Shown here: piece by piece, positions 21,311-30,198 of the stretch | Layout of the letters: the number at the start of each line of letters is the position of its first letter | Numbering within the stretch: position 1 is the stretch's first letter | Assembly (NCBI RefSeq): GCF_014132155.1 | Contig: NZ_BLJQ01000003.1 | Span: 1-60,351 of the forward strand | DNA length: 60,351 nt | Reading direction: 5' to 3' | From: Gluconobacter sp. Gdi | Lineage (GTDB): Bacteria > Pseudomonadota > Alphaproteobacteria > Acetobacterales > Acetobacteraceae | Notes under the pieces: model-generated | What the model was told of the DNA's origin: nothing | What the model saw: the letters and a program-made list of their open reading frames with translations, nothing else | Databases searched by the model: none | Made by a program: the position numbers and the translations under genes

Positions 21311-22686
21311 CAGGCAGAGACCGGGTTGGAAGCGTTATCGAGGGCCGCAATGACATCGCGCATCCGGCTGCCCAAACTGCCTTTGACGAGCAGAAGGTCA
21401 CCGGGGCGGAGAGCATCACACAGAAGGGGGGCGAGGGAAGACGCGTCCGGGGCGTAACCACCCCGCACGGTTTCGGGAAGAGCTTCGTAAAGCGCGTGCA
21501 TGTGGGTGCCACAGCAGAAAGCCAGTGCATCTGCTGCAATTACGGCATCCGCGAGAGAACGATGTTCTGCCTCTGCGAATTCGCCAAGTTCACGGATGTC
21601 TCCCAGAGCGACCACGCGCCGTTTGGCGGGAAGAAGCGAGAGAGTCTCTAGCGCCGAACGAATGCTGGTCGTGGAGGCATTGTAGCTTTCATCAAGCAAC
21701 TGCACGCCGTTCAGCACAGTACGTATCTGTCCGCGGCCTGCTCCTGGAACAAACCCGGTCAACGCTTTAGCCGCATTCGGCACATTTTCGCCAAGGGCTG
21801 CGACAGCTCCGAGAGCCAGCGCGGCGTTTCGCGCCAGATGTCGGCCGGGAGCTGTTAATCTGACGGACACGCTCGGCGCATTAGGGAATGTCAGGGTAAA
21901 AGTGCTGCCTTCCGCGGTGCAGAGCAGGTTTTCTAACCGGACTTGGGCGGCAGCAGAAAAGCCGCTTAACCAAAGCGATGCATGGTTAGGGAGTGCTGTC
22001 TGAAACAGGTCTTGCCCCACAGCATCGTCCGGAGCAATAGCCGTCCCGTGTGGTGGTAATGCGCTGAAGAGTTGGGATTTTTCACGCGCGATTTCTTCCA
22101 CGCTTCCCATATGGCCCAGATGTGCTGTTCCGATGGTGGTAATGATTCCAACGTCCGGACGAACCTGCGCAGCCAAGGGGGCAATTTCCCCGACATGGTT
22201 CATGCCAATCTCACTTACGCAAAAACGTGCATCGCGGGGGAGGCGCGCTAATGTGAGAGGGACGCCCCAGTGATTATTGTATGAGGCGATGGCAGCATGT
22301 GTCGGCCCGAGCGCAGAAAGTGCGGTGCGGAGCATGTCTTTCGTCGTGGTCTTGCCGACGCTGCCAGTAATCGCAACGACTTTTCCATCAAAGCGTGCGC
22401 GTGCGAAGCGTCCCAGTGCTTCCAGGCCTGTCATCGTATCGGCAACGATCAGGAGGCGTGGGTCCGTCAAGCCTCTGGTGTCATGCACCATCACACACGC
22501 TGCCCCGGCGGCGAGGGCCTGCGCGATGTGTGCATGGCCATCACTGGCATCGCCCTTAAGTGCGATGAAAAGGTCGCCAGATTTTAATGTCCGGGTATCG
22601 ATGGAAATTCCCGTGACGGCAACCTCAGCTTCAAGGCGGCCATTTGTCGCATCACGAAGCTCTTCGGATGTCCAGAGAACGCTCAT
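21310..22686 (-). CDS. murF: UDP-N-acetylmuramoyl-tripeptide--D-alanyl-D-alanine ligase
   Basis: MurF adds the D-Ala-D-Ala dipeptide made by Ddl. The 458-residue protein shows the Mur-ligase layout: an N-terminal UDP-sugar domain (DTRTLKSGDLFIAL), a P-loop (GSVGKTTTKDML), the ISEIGMNHVGEI-type motif and a C-terminal domain (DESYNASTTS; LGDIRELG). Its start overlaps the murE stop as ATGA and its stop overlaps the mraY start, so it is tightly coupled to both. Confidence 0.96.
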   Translation of the reverse strand: MSVLWTSEELRDATNGRLEAEVAVTGISIDTRTLKSGDLFIALKGDASDGHAHIAQALAAGAACVMVHDTRGLTDPRLLIVADTMTGLEALGRFARARFDGKVVAITGSVGKTTTKDMLRTALSALGPTHAAIASYNNHWGVPLTLARLPRDARFCVSEIGMNHVGEIAPLAAQVRPDVGIITTIGTAHLGHMGSVEEIAREKSQLFSALPPHGTAIAPDDAVGQDLFQTALPNHASLWLSGFSAAAQVRLENLLCTAEGSTFTLTFPNAPSVSVRLTAPGRHLARNAALALGAVAALGENVPNAAKALTGFVPGAGRGQIRTVLNGVQLLDESYNASTTSIRSALETLSLLPAKRRVVALGDIRELGEFAEAEHRSLADAVIAADALAFCCGTHMHALYEALPETVRGGYAPDASSLAPLLCDALRPGDLLLVKGSLGSRMRDVIAALDNASNPVSA

Positions 22687-24134
22687 GCTGCACCTGCGAG
22701 TTCACGGATAACGCTGCGGTCATCGAACGGAAGAACGGTTTGACCGACAATCTGTCCCTGCTCATGACCCTTGCCAGCAACAACCAGAATGTCCCCCGGC
22801 TGAAGCGCGTCCAGCCCAGCGGCGATCGCAGACCTCCGATCCCCGATTTCGTGTGCTTCCGGGCAGGCTGCATGAATGGCGGAACGGATACTCTGCGGAT
22901 CTTCGGTGCGTGGATTATCGTCCGTCACAATCGCGAGGTCTGCCATGCGTGCCGCAACATCACCCATCAGTGGGCGCTTGCCACGATCGCGATCTCCGCC
23001 CGCACCAAACACGACGACCAGCCGTCCCTGAGTGTGTGGACGGAGGCTGGCGAGAACGCGTTCCAGTGCATCCGGCGTGTGGGCATAATCGACGTAGGCT
23101 GCGGCTCCATTGGAAAGCTCAACAGCACGTTCACATCGTCCGCGCACACCGACCAACTGCGGCAGGTAATCTACCACGCTTTGTGCTGTGCTTTCATCCT
23201 GCCAGCACATCGCGGCTGCCAGCATGGCATTATCGGCCTGGAACAGGCCTGGTAATGCCAAGGTTATTTCTGGAAGCTCTTCGCCGTAGAGGGAGAGCCG
23301 AACAATCTGACCGGTAGGCGTCGGAGTTGTTTCGAGAAGGCGCAGGGCTGTCCCTGTTTTGCCGACTGTGCGAAGTGTCATGGCGCGCTGGGCTGCCAAT
23401 GCCTGCAACGCGTTGAGCGTCTCAGGATCCATATCCGCATTGACCGCAGCGATACCATTCGTTGGCAAAAGCTCTTCAAAAAGACGCAGTTTGGCAGTGC
23501 GATAGGCTGTAATCGTGCCGTGGTAATCCAGATGGTCACGCGTCAGATTTGAAAAGCCCGCTGCGTTAAGCGTAACGCCATCAAGGCGGTGCTGCTCCAG
23601 TCCGTGCGATGAGGCTTCGAGTGCAACATGATCCACACCGTACTGCGCCAAAGAGGCAAGTGTCTTGGCCAGTGAAACGGGATCAGGCGTTGTCAGTGAT
23701 GGCGGAGGCGGGACGTCAACGTTGGCAATCAGCCCCAGTGTTCCAAGGCTGGCCGCCTTGAAGCCCTGAAGCGTCCAAATCTGGCGAAGAAATTCTGCCG
23801 TGCTGCTTTTGCCGTTTGTTCCGGTTACTGCTGCAATGCAGGTCGGCTGTGGACCTGCAAGCGTTACAGCCGTTAATGCGAGCAGGTGTTTGGCGTCAGG
23901 AGTTAGTAGAACGGGAACATCAGCTTGCGCCGGATGATCTGCAACAACGGCAACTGCACCATTTGCGACCGCTTGAGGAATGAAGGCTGCTCCGTCCTGT
24001 TTCGCGCCCCGGAGAGCAAAAAACAGTGTGCCCGGCCGGACCTGTCTGCTGTCTGCTGTTACCGCGCAGATTTCAGGGTCAACGGAAGGCGACAGAATGG
24101 AACCATTCTGCCGGAGGAGTTCAGAGAGACGCAT
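22683..24134 (-). CDS. murE: UDP-MurNAc-tripeptide synthetase (meso-diaminopimelate-adding)
   Basis: MurE adds the third stem-peptide residue. The motif DDNPRTEDP in the C-terminal half is the DNPR signature of meso-diaminopimelate-adding enzymes, so the peptidoglycan is the usual Gram-negative DAP type. The P-loop is GTNGKSSTAEFL, and HVALEASSHGLEQHRLDG is the conserved central motif. The length of 483 residues is normal. It starts 8 bp after the ftsI stop. Confidence 0.97.
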   Translation of the reverse strand: MRLSELLRQNGSILSPSVDPEICAVTADSRQVRPGTLFFALRGAKQDGAAFIPQAVANGAVAVVADHPAQADVPVLLTPDAKHLLALTAVTLAGPQPTCIAAVTGTNGKSSTAEFLRQIWTLQGFKAASLGTLGLIANVDVPPPPSLTTPDPVSLAKTLASLAQYGVDHVALEASSHGLEQHRLDGVTLNAAGFSNLTRDHLDYHGTITAYRTAKLRLFEELLPTNGIAAVNADMDPETLNALQALAAQRAMTLRTVGKTGTALRLLETTPTPTGQIVRLSLYGEELPEITLALPGLFQADNAMLAAAMCWQDESTAQSVVDYLPQLVGVRGRCERAVELSNGAAAYVDYAHTPDALERVLASLRPHTQGRLVVVFGAGGDRDRGKRPLMGDVAARMADLAIVTDDNPRTEDPQSIRSAIHAACPEAHEIGDRRSAIAAGLDALQPGDILVVAGKGHEQGQIVGQTVLPFDDRSVIRELAGAA

Positions 24135-24142
24135 GGGTAGGC

Positions 24143-26110
24143 TCAGTGCTGTGTCTTGGGAGTGTGCGCCTGATTGCGCGGATCCCCAGGGTCGTTACCA
24201 GGGCCAAGGGCACGATAGCCCGCTGGCACGGACGGATTCATGGGGATGGCGAGAGATGCATCAATGGCGTCCTTGTTGGCTGTATCCGGGAACTGGTTCA
24301 GGATAGGCCCAACACGGGAAATGATTTTCTTGACAGTTGGCGCTGCGTTCCATGCGGCGGTGGTCCAGCCATGTGTGGCCGCAGTGCCCTGTGGGCTATC
24401 GAGCATGACATACACCGCATAATGCGGGTTGTTCATCGGGAAAACACTGGTGAAGGCCGAAACGTTGACGTGTTTCAGGTATCCACCATGAGCACCGATC
24501 TTTTCAGCCGTGCCTGTTTTGCCACCCACGTAATAGCCCGGAACTTCAGCCGATTTGCCGCTTCCCAATGTTACGTCAAGACGCAGCAGTTTGCGCAGCA
24601 GAGCAGACGTCTTCTCTGACAGAACCCGCGTTCCGACAGGTGTCTGTGCGCCAATGTCATCGCCGCTATCTGCCTCGTCGGGCTTGTAAACAACGGGGCG
24701 CACCTTGGCATCAGGTGTCTGACTTTCGTCCTGCTGATCCCGGGCCACCAGTGTGGGCTTCAAAAGAATGCCGCCATTCACGGTGGCCGCCGTGCCGCGG
24801 ACAATGGCCAGCGGAGGCTCAGCCACACCATGGCCGAAGCCGACAGTCATGACAGTGGAGAGGCCCCAGTTTTTCGATGCGGGTACTAGGGGACGTCCGG
24901 CTTCTGGAAGCTCAACCGGGACGCGGTTGAAGAAGCCCATGTTTCGCAGCCAGTCCTGCTGGCGCTGGGCGCCTACATCCAGGGCAATATGGGCTGCGGC
25001 CGGGTTGGACGAATATGCCAGCACGCCCGGTAGAGACAGCCATGGTGCAAAATGATCAGTCTTCATATCGCGGATGGTGAAGCGGCCAACACGAATGGGA
25101 ATGGTCGAAAACCGATCCCAGATATGAACCACACCAAGCTGGAGACCCATTGCGGCTGTCTGGAGCTTGAATGTCGAGCCAGGCTCGTACATGCCTGTCA
25201 CAGCACGGTTGAAGCGCGCGTCGTTCGGTGCGTGGTTGAAATCATTGGCGTCATAGTCAGGGAGGCTGACCATGGCGAGAATTTCGCCCGTCCGAACATC
25301 CATGACAATGGCCGAAGCGCCGATTGCCGAGAATTCATCCTTGGCAGCCTGCAACTCATCATGTGCCACGGCCTGAACGCGAACATCCAGAGAGAGGCGC
25401 AGCGGTGTGCGGTCCGAATTCAGGCGCTGATCAAAAAAGCGCTCCACGCCTGCGATGCCATGATCATCAATATCCACGCTGCCCATGATCTGGGCTGCAG
25501 TCCGGCCAAGAGGATAATGACGGCGCTCACCGGCCTCAAAATAGATGCCGGGAATACCAAGGTTATTGATTGCAATTTCCTGCACGGGGGAAATATCACG
25601 GGCAATGTAAACGAACTGCTTCTTTAACGAGAGGCGACGAACGGTTTCGGCTTCATCCAGTTTGGGCAGTACAGTTTTAAGCTTCTTCGTCGCATCCTCC
25701 GGATCAATCAACTCCATCGGATTTGCGTAAACCTGCGCGACGGGGAGAGACAGCGCCAGAGCCTGTCCATTGCGATCGGTGATGGTCGCGCGTTTGACTG
25801 TAGGCAGGACAAAATCTCCTGCCATTTCACCGCGTGGATCGCTTTTCGGAATTTCTGGAACCTGAGGTGCGATCTGGCGCTTCTCGGGCTCCATAGGCAT
25901 CAGCACCGTTGCGAACGTGGCTTTGAGGGCAACTGCGCCATAAATGGCCAGAAAACCCATGCCGACGCCCAGAAGGCGACTATGCATCTGATCCAGATTA
26001 AGACGGCGGGAAGGCGTTCGCACTGCCGTCTGTGTGTCGCGCCGCTCTGCCCGTTTGCCCGGGCGCGCTGCGCGACGCGAACCTGATGGGGGTGGCACGT
26101 CCTGGGGCAT
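24143..26110 (-). CDS. ftsI: Septal peptidoglycan transpeptidase FtsI (PBP3)
   Basis: FtsI is the class B penicillin-binding protein that cross-links septal peptidoglycan with FtsW. The 655-residue protein has a long basic cytoplasmic tail (about residues 1-45) and one membrane segment (about 47-68). The periplasmic dimerisation domain comes next, then the transpeptidase domain with the active-site tetrad S312-T-F-K315, an SSN motif (YSSNPAAA) and KTG (GGKTGTAEK). The N-terminal tail is Arg/Pro-rich and longer than in E. coli. It sits between ftsL (85-bp gap) and murE. Confidence 0.96.
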   Translation of the reverse strand: MPQDVPPPSGSRRAARPGKRAERRDTQTAVRTPSRRLNLDQMHSRLLGVGMGFLAIYGAVALKATFATVLMPMEPEKRQIAPQVPEIPKSDPRGEMAGDFVLPTVKRATITDRNGQALALSLPVAQVYANPMELIDPEDATKKLKTVLPKLDEAETVRRLSLKKQFVYIARDISPVQEIAINNLGIPGIYFEAGERRHYPLGRTAAQIMGSVDIDDHGIAGVERFFDQRLNSDRTPLRLSLDVRVQAVAHDELQAAKDEFSAIGASAIVMDVRTGEILAMVSLPDYDANDFNHAPNDARFNRAVTGMYEPGSTFKLQTAAMGLQLGVVHIWDRFSTIPIRVGRFTIRDMKTDHFAPWLSLPGVLAYSSNPAAAHIALDVGAQRQQDWLRNMGFFNRVPVELPEAGRPLVPASKNWGLSTVMTVGFGHGVAEPPLAIVRGTAATVNGGILLKPTLVARDQQDESQTPDAKVRPVVYKPDEADSGDDIGAQTPVGTRVLSEKTSALLRKLLRLDVTLGSGKSAEVPGYYVGGKTGTAEKIGAHGGYLKHVNVSAFTSVFPMNNPHYAVYVMLDSPQGTAATHGWTTAAWNAAPTVKKIISRVGPILNQFPDTANKDAIDASLAIPMNPSVPAGYRALGPGNDPGDPRNQAHTPKTQH

Positions 26111-26195
26111 CGTGCGGCGTTGCGTCCTGTCTAAGGTGCTCGCCCGAAGCTATCCGGAAAATACTGAACGAGCAGTTAATAAAGAAGAGAGGGTC

Positions 26196-26996
26196 TCAGT
26201 TAGCCAACGGAACTGGCGGGGGCAATGCGTCTTCGTCATTTCCCAGCGCAGAGCTGGCATGATGGTGCGGGCGCGGGCGTTCTTCAGCAACGCGGGTCAA
26301 GGACGCCTCACGAACCTGATGAACGGGTTGTGTGTGCCACGCAGCAGCGACCAGTGGTGTCGGGCGTGCGCCATGATAGCTCACAAGACGAACGGTCGGC
26401 GTCACGTCCGAACGGGTTGTCGCACTGACATGCGGCGTCACAGGACGAGCAGAGGCCAGATCCATGTCTGGGGAATGGACAATCCGGTCAGCATGCGGGT
26501 GAGCAACATGCGTCGTAACGGCACGGGCTGTCATGACATGAGGTGTGGGAACTGCAGGCGTGGCTGCAGCAATAACCGGAGTATGCTGAACGGGCGCAAC
26601 TGGGTGAACAACCGGAGGAGCCGGCAGCGGAAGATGTGCCTCGGTCGCCGCACGGTTGACGACTTCATGCAGGCTTTCGCGCGGATCTGTTGGAACCGGG
26701 CGCGAGCCCGGGTTTGGAAGGCGTGCCTCAAGACTGGCCATGCGGATGAACTGATCCGGGGCCATAGGGTGAAGGTCGGGAAGAAAGCGCGCTGCCAGAG
26801 TGTTCAGGCGATCCGGCTGGTTCAACAGGGCCCATTCCGTGCGCATCATGGCTGTCTGCGCGCGGACTTTCTGCGTTTCCTGGACCACCTTGGTGATCTT
26901 CTGGTCGAGGACCGTCGTCTCATGCTTCTTGGTGTAGAGAAACAGGCCAGACCCTGCGGCGAGAACAGCGCAGGCGATGGTGAAGGGCCGGATCAT
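26196..26996 (-). CDS. ftsL: FtsL-like division protein with a long His/Pro-rich periplasmic tail
   Basis: The position between rsmH and ftsI, one N-terminal membrane segment (about residues 5-22) and a following heptad-like helix (about 23-70) identify this as FtsL, the small bitopic partner of FtsB and FtsQ. The [24 protein letters not shown] stretch is the conserved C-terminal part of the alphaproteobacterial FtsL core. The family is usually about 100-130 residues, but this protein has 266. Residues from about 95 onward are a low-complexity Pro/Ala/Val/Thr region with about 15 histidines and no recognisable domain. The start overlaps the rsmH stop as ATGA. Confidence 0.85.
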   Translation of the reverse strand: MIRPFTIACAVLAAGSGLFLYTKKHETTVLDQKITKVVQETQKVRAQTAMMRTEWALLNQPDRLNTLAARFLPDLHPMAPDQFIRMASLEARLPNPGSRPVPTDPRESLHEVVNRAATEAHLPLPAPPVVHPVAPVQHTPVIAAATPAVPTPHVMTARAVTTHVAHPHADRIVHSPDMDLASARPVTPHVSATTRSDVTPTVRLVSYHGARPTPLVAAAWHTQPVHQVREASLTRVAEERPRPHHHASSALGNDEDALPPPVPLAN

Positions 26997-27964
26997 GCTC
27001 GGTTTCCTGAGGCGGGCGGTTGTGGGGCGGAATTACGAACCAGAGCGCGCAACCGGGCGCTGCGTGCTCTGGGGTTATCCCGCGCTTCCTCTTCCGTGGC
27101 AGGCAGGGGGCGGGAATACAGGAGAGAAAAAGCCGAAGGCTCTTTCCGGACAGGCGCCGGGTCATAGCGGGACGGATTGGCAGTACGACCTGCCAGTTCC
27201 GCCATGGCGCGCTTGGCCAGACGATCTTCAAGGGAATGGAAGGTCACAACAACGAACACGCCACCTGGAGCCAGAAGGCGAGGGGCTGCCTCCAGCGCGC
27301 GTTCCAGTTCGCCCAACTCGTCATTCACAGCAATCCGGAGGCCTTGGAAGCTGCGTGTGGCGGGATCGATCTTGGAACGGTCTTTGGGGACGCAGGACCG
27401 AACGATGTGGGCGAGACGGCCTGTAGTCGTAATAGGTTCTTCCGCGCGGGCTGCCACAATGGCGCGTGCGATGCGACGGGACAGCTTCTCTTCGCCATAA
27501 CGATAAAGAACATCCGCCAGATCACCTTCCTTCATGGAATTTACCAGATCGGCAGCAGAGGGGCCTTCGCCCCCCATGCGCATATCGAGCGGGCCATCAT
27601 TACGGAAAGAAAAGCCGCGTTCAGCCTGATCAATCTGGAAGGAAGAAACACCGAGATCCAGAACAATGCCGTCAAACGGTCCGTCCTGGCCCACAAGCGC
27701 TTCCATGTCCCCGAATGTTCCCTGATGCATGAACAGTCGACCATTGGCCTGCTCGGCCATGGCTTCACCACGGGCAATCGCAGTAGGGTCACGGTCAATG
27801 CCGTGTAGGGTGCAATCTGCGCTGTTGAGTATAGCGCGTGCGTAACCGCCGCCACCAAATGTCCCATCCAGATACCGGCCGCCTTCACGTGGAGAAAGTG
27901 CTGCGAGCACCTCCTTCAGCATGACGGGAACATGTCCTTGATGGACGAGCGTGATTGCGTTCAT
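26993..27964 (-). CDS. rsmH: 16S rRNA (cytosine1402-N4)-methyltransferase
   Basis: RsmH (MraW) methylates N4 of C1402 in 16S rRNA using S-adenosylmethionine. The 323-residue protein shows the family N-terminus [13 protein letters not shown], the SAM-binding motif [26 protein letters not shown] and the C-terminal [13 protein letters not shown]. Length is typical. It starts at an ATGA overlap with mraZ, the usual second position in the mra/dcw cluster. Confidence 0.97.
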   Translation of the reverse strand: MNAITLVHQGHVPVMLKEVLAALSPREGGRYLDGTFGGGGYARAILNSADCTLHGIDRDPTAIARGEAMAEQANGRLFMHQGTFGDMEALVGQDGPFDGIVLDLGVSSFQIDQAERGFSFRNDGPLDMRMGGEGPSAADLVNSMKEGDLADVLYRYGEEKLSRRIARAIVAARAEEPITTTGRLAHIVRSCVPKDRSKIDPATRSFQGLRIAVNDELGELERALEAAPRLLAPGGVFVVVTFHSLEDRLAKRAMAELAGRTANPSRYDPAPVRKEPSAFSLLYSRPLPATEEEARDNPRARSARLRALVRNSAPQPPASGNRA

Positions 27965-28431
27965 GCCGCATCTCCGGTGGCCGGTTTGCGGCTGCTGGTA
28001 AGTTCTTTTGCCCGTGCGCGGGCCTGGTGACGACGTTCTGCTGCTGCTGCCGGATTCCAGATCTGGAAAACGCGTCCCAGACCCATGAAGGACACTTCGT
28101 CGCTTAGCGATGCATGGGCGCGCAGAACATCGGGAAGAATGATCCGGCCTTCCTTGTCGCTGTCGAGCGGATACGCATCTGCGTAAAGGCTGGCAGCTAG
28201 ATCTTCGTGGTCTTCAGAGAACGGATCGTATTCGTCCAGAGGCTGCGCCAGAGAAGCGAAAGCGGCGGACGTCCAGGCTTCGATGCACGGATGAAGATGT
28301 GAGGGCCGAAGAATGACCAGCGCTTCGCCAGGCTGAGCCTGCGTTCTGAGAGCGGATCGGAAGGGGGCCGGAATAGAAACACGTCCCTTGGCGTCAAAGC
28401 GGTTCTGATGTGTGCCGAGGAACATGCTCAT
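27961..28431 (-). CDS. mraZ: Transcriptional regulator MraZ
   Basis: MraZ is a ring-forming DNA-binding protein that represses its own division-gene operon. It consists of two SpoVT/AbrB-like repeats, the first beginning [18 protein letters not shown] and the second with [16 protein letters not shown] chose the ATG at 28431 (protein of about 156 residues, starting MSMF) because a GGGAGG ribosome site lies about ten bases upstream and the conserved core begins at once. The upstream DNA carries three TGGGA boxes that look like its operator. It is the first gene of the long minus-strand block. Confidence 0.95.
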   Translation of the reverse strand: MSMFLGTHQNRFDAKGRVSIPAPFRSALRTQAQPGEALVILRPSHLHPCIEAWTSAAFASLAQPLDEYDPFSEDHEDLAASLYADAYPLDSDKEGRIILPDVLRAHASLSDEVSFMGLGRVFQIWNPAAAAERRHQARARAKELTSSRKPATGDAA

Positions 28432-28496
28432 TGATGATGTGCCTCCCTTCACTTCAGGACTTGCGCAAGGTGATCAGGTATTTCTCTGTTCTTTCT

Positions 28497-28521
28497 TGGG
28501 ATACCATGGGATTTCATGGGA
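28497..28521 (-). promoter_or_regulatory. Triple TGGGA direct repeat: probable MraZ operator
   Basis: TGGGA occurs at 28497-28501, 28507-28511 and 28517-28521 on the plus strand, each separated by exactly 5 bp. MraZ is known to bind tandem TGGGN repeats with 5-bp spacers upstream of its own gene. The boxes are 66-90 bp upstream of the mraZ ATG. They read on the strand opposite to mraZ transcription. Confidence 0.75.
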
Positions 28522-28527
28522 CGTCAA
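28498..28527 (-). promoter_or_regulatory. Candidate promoter of the mraZ/dcw operon
   Basis: On the minus strand TTGACG (28522-28527) is followed after 18 bp by TATCCC (28498-28503). The -35 is good and the -10 is weak. The three TGGGA boxes fill the space between them, as expected for an operator that blocks RNA polymerase. Confidence 0.4.
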
Positions 28528-28540
28528 ACATATATCTGCG

Positions 28541-28561
28541 AAAAACCGCAGAAAACTGCGG
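28541..28561 (-). terminator. Intrinsic terminator upstream of mraZ
   Basis: On the minus strand CCGCAG, a TTTT loop and CTGCGG are followed by TTTTT. This is a compact 6-bp hairpin with a U tract. It lies between the RNase P RNA gene and the mraZ promoter, so it probably stops rnpB read-through into the division operon. Confidence 0.6.
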
Positions 28562-28656
28562 CTATTTTCATGGTGGAAATTGTGACGCGATTTTTTGCTG
28601 TTTGTTAGGAATTATCAGGGATAATCGCACGGCGAGATCTATACCTGCCGTTATTT

Positions 28657-28671
28657 GTTCCCTTTATGTTC
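28657..28671 (+). promoter_or_regulatory. GTTC-N7-GTTC motif resembling an alphaproteobacterial LexA box
   Basis: GTTC at 28657-28660 and at 28668-28671 are exactly 7 bp apart, the form of LexA operators in several alphaproteobacteria. It lies in the gap between rnpB and mraZ, not at a recognised promoter. A motif with eight fixed bases is expected about once or twice by chance in this much DNA, so confidence is low. Confidence 0.2.
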
Positions 28672-28720
28672 TCATGGCGTAGCTTTTGAGAATTACTGGA
28701 GAACGTTTTTTATCAGAGGT

Positions 28721-29122
28721 GCCAGACGGCCTGTAAGCCGGGTTCTGTCCGCCAAAGGCGGGACGATCATTCCTCTGGGACATGCATCGCTGCATGCCTC
28801 ACGCAACCAACCCGAACGACGGAGTGAGACGCTCCCGGCTGCCTTGCGACAGCCTGCCGTTCCTATTCGGTTTTGCTCCCGGTAGGGTTTACCGTGACCG
28901 ACGCCGTTGCCGGCATCGCGGTGTGCTTTTACCACACCGTTTCGCCCTTACCCGCGACGTATTCCAAGAAGGAACAGTCCGGCGGGCGGTCTGTTTTCTG
29001 TGGCACTATCCCTAGGGTCGCCCCCGCCGGCTGTTAGCCGGTACCGTTGTCCCATGGAGCCCGGACTTTCCTCCATGACGGGGATCCTCATCCCAATCAC
29101 AGCGACCGTCCAGCCGTCTGGC
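28721..29122 (-). ncRNA. rnpB: RNase P RNA (bacterial type A)
   Basis: This is the catalytic RNA that trims the 5' leaders of tRNA precursors with the RnpA protein. On the minus strand the RNA begins GCCAGACGGC and ends with the complementary GCCGTCTGGC, forming helix P1. It contains the conserved core GAGGAAAGTCCGGGC near the 5' end, and near the 3' end the ACAGAACCCGGCTTACAG block that pairs with it in P4. The length of about 400 nt is normal for type A. A TTGACC hexamer (minus strand, 29153-29158) about 30 bp upstream could be its -35. It fills most of the gene-free stretch between mraZ and the esterase gene. Confidence 0.95.
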
Positions 29123-29196
29123 GGTGCGGACCTTGCGCCGGGAGCGTTTGCGGGTCAAGGGCAGACTTTGTTCTTGTTTCGCGGCATGATGCTGGA

Positions 29197-30189
29197 ATGA
29201 AACCAGTATTTGCCCTGAGGGTGTTCCTCGCGTGGCTCGCATGGCAGGCTCGTCGCCGAGGTATTGTACGTCCGGCAGTGCCTGTTGAGGTGGTTCCAGA
29301 GATCCCCGGTCCGGCCCCGTCGCCGGAGGTGCTGAAGCAGATACGGAAGATCACCGGGCGCCCCAGCTTTCCGCAATGCCTGTCATCGCTGCGGATCTGC
29401 AAATGGGTAGACATCAGGGTTCCCGGCGGGGAAGGCCCGCGACCTGCACGCCTGTATCGGCCAAGAGGGGCCGTATCGGGCGTGGTGCTGTTCCTGCACG
29501 GTGGCGGATTCGTACATTGCGATACGACGTCACATCATGGGATTTGTTGCCGCATCGCTGCGTCTTCAGGCGCAATGGTCTTGTCTCTCGATTACCGCCT
29601 GGCACCGGAACATCGCTTTCCCGCGGGCCTAAGAGACGCGCAGGCAGCCCTTCAATGGCTCAAACTGGCAGCGCCGGATCTGCCGATTGCTGTGGCAGGG
29701 GATAGTGCTGGTGGAAATCTGTCAGCTGTTTTGGCGCAATGGAGTCGCTCACAGCCTGATCTGCAACTGGCTGCCCAGCTTCTTTATTATCCCGCGCTGA
29801 GTGGCCCGGTCATTCCTTTATCCCGGCATGATTACGCGGAGGGCTACATGCTGACGACAGACCTTCTGTATTGGTACTGTTCTCAGACGCTTTCATCGTC
29901 CGATCAGCTTTTCGATCCGGAATTTTCGCCTGTTTTTGCGGATCATCTGACTGACCTTCCTCCCGCCATGATCGTGACGGCCGGGTTTGACCCTTTGCGT
30001 GGAGAAGGTGAACTCTACACGCGATTGCTTAGGGAGGCTGGAGGAACCGTTAAATACCGGGTGTTTCCACGCATGATTCATGGCTTTCTGAACGGGTATG
30101 CCCTGTTCAGGGATGGGCGGACGGCATTGCGGGAAGGGGGCGTATTTTTACGCGAGGCTTTCAGGAAGGTCGGATCACGACCTTCCTGA
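29197..30189 (+). CDS. Alpha/beta hydrolase, hormone-sensitive-lipase (HSL) type esterase
   Basis: The protein is a carboxylesterase-type alpha/beta hydrolase of about 330 residues. It shows the HSL-family oxyanion motif HGGGF, the nucleophile motif GDSAGG with the catalytic Ser, a likely acid residue in TAGFDPLRGE and the catalytic His in MIHGF. The first 25 residues are moderately hydrophobic and could be a membrane anchor or signal; a clear cleavage site is not visible. I chose the ATG at 29197 because longer in-frame starts run into the RNase P RNA gene. It is transcribed away from rnpB. The substrate is unknown. Confidence 0.88.
   Translation: MKPVFALRVFLAWLAWQARRRGIVRPAVPVEVVPEIPGPAPSPEVLKQIRKITGRPSFPQCLSSLRICKWVDIRVPGGEGPRPARLYRPRGAVSGVVLFLHGGGFVHCDTTSHHGICCRIAASSGAMVLSLDYRLAPEHRFPAGLRDAQAALQWLKLAAPDLPIAVAGDSAGGNLSAVLAQWSRSQPDLQLAAQLLYYPALSGPVIPLSRHDYAEGYMLTTDLLYWYCSQTLSSSDQLFDPEFSPVFADHLTDLPPAMIVTAGFDPLRGEGELYTRLLREAGGTVKYRVFPRMIHGFLNGYALFRDGRTALREGGVFLREAFRKVGSRPS
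30162..30188. terminator. 11-bp stem-loop at the end of the esterase gene
   Basis: CAGGAAGGTCG and its exact complement flank a 5-nt loop and overlap the esterase stop codon, in the gap between two convergent genes. No T run follows on either strand, so it may act as a Rho-assisted or bidirectional terminator. Confidence 0.5.
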
Positions 30190-30198
30190 GCGGAAGCT

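Noticed and set aside
26034-27167. Long plus-strand reading frame opposite ftsI, ftsL and rsmH
   Set aside because: It is a shadow of conserved genes on the minus strand, made possible by codon bias; it has no recognisable domain.
29047-29196. Long 5' extension of the esterase gene
   Set aside because: It lies inside the RNase P RNA gene on the other strand and has no esterase-family similarity; the ATG at 29197 gives a normal protein.
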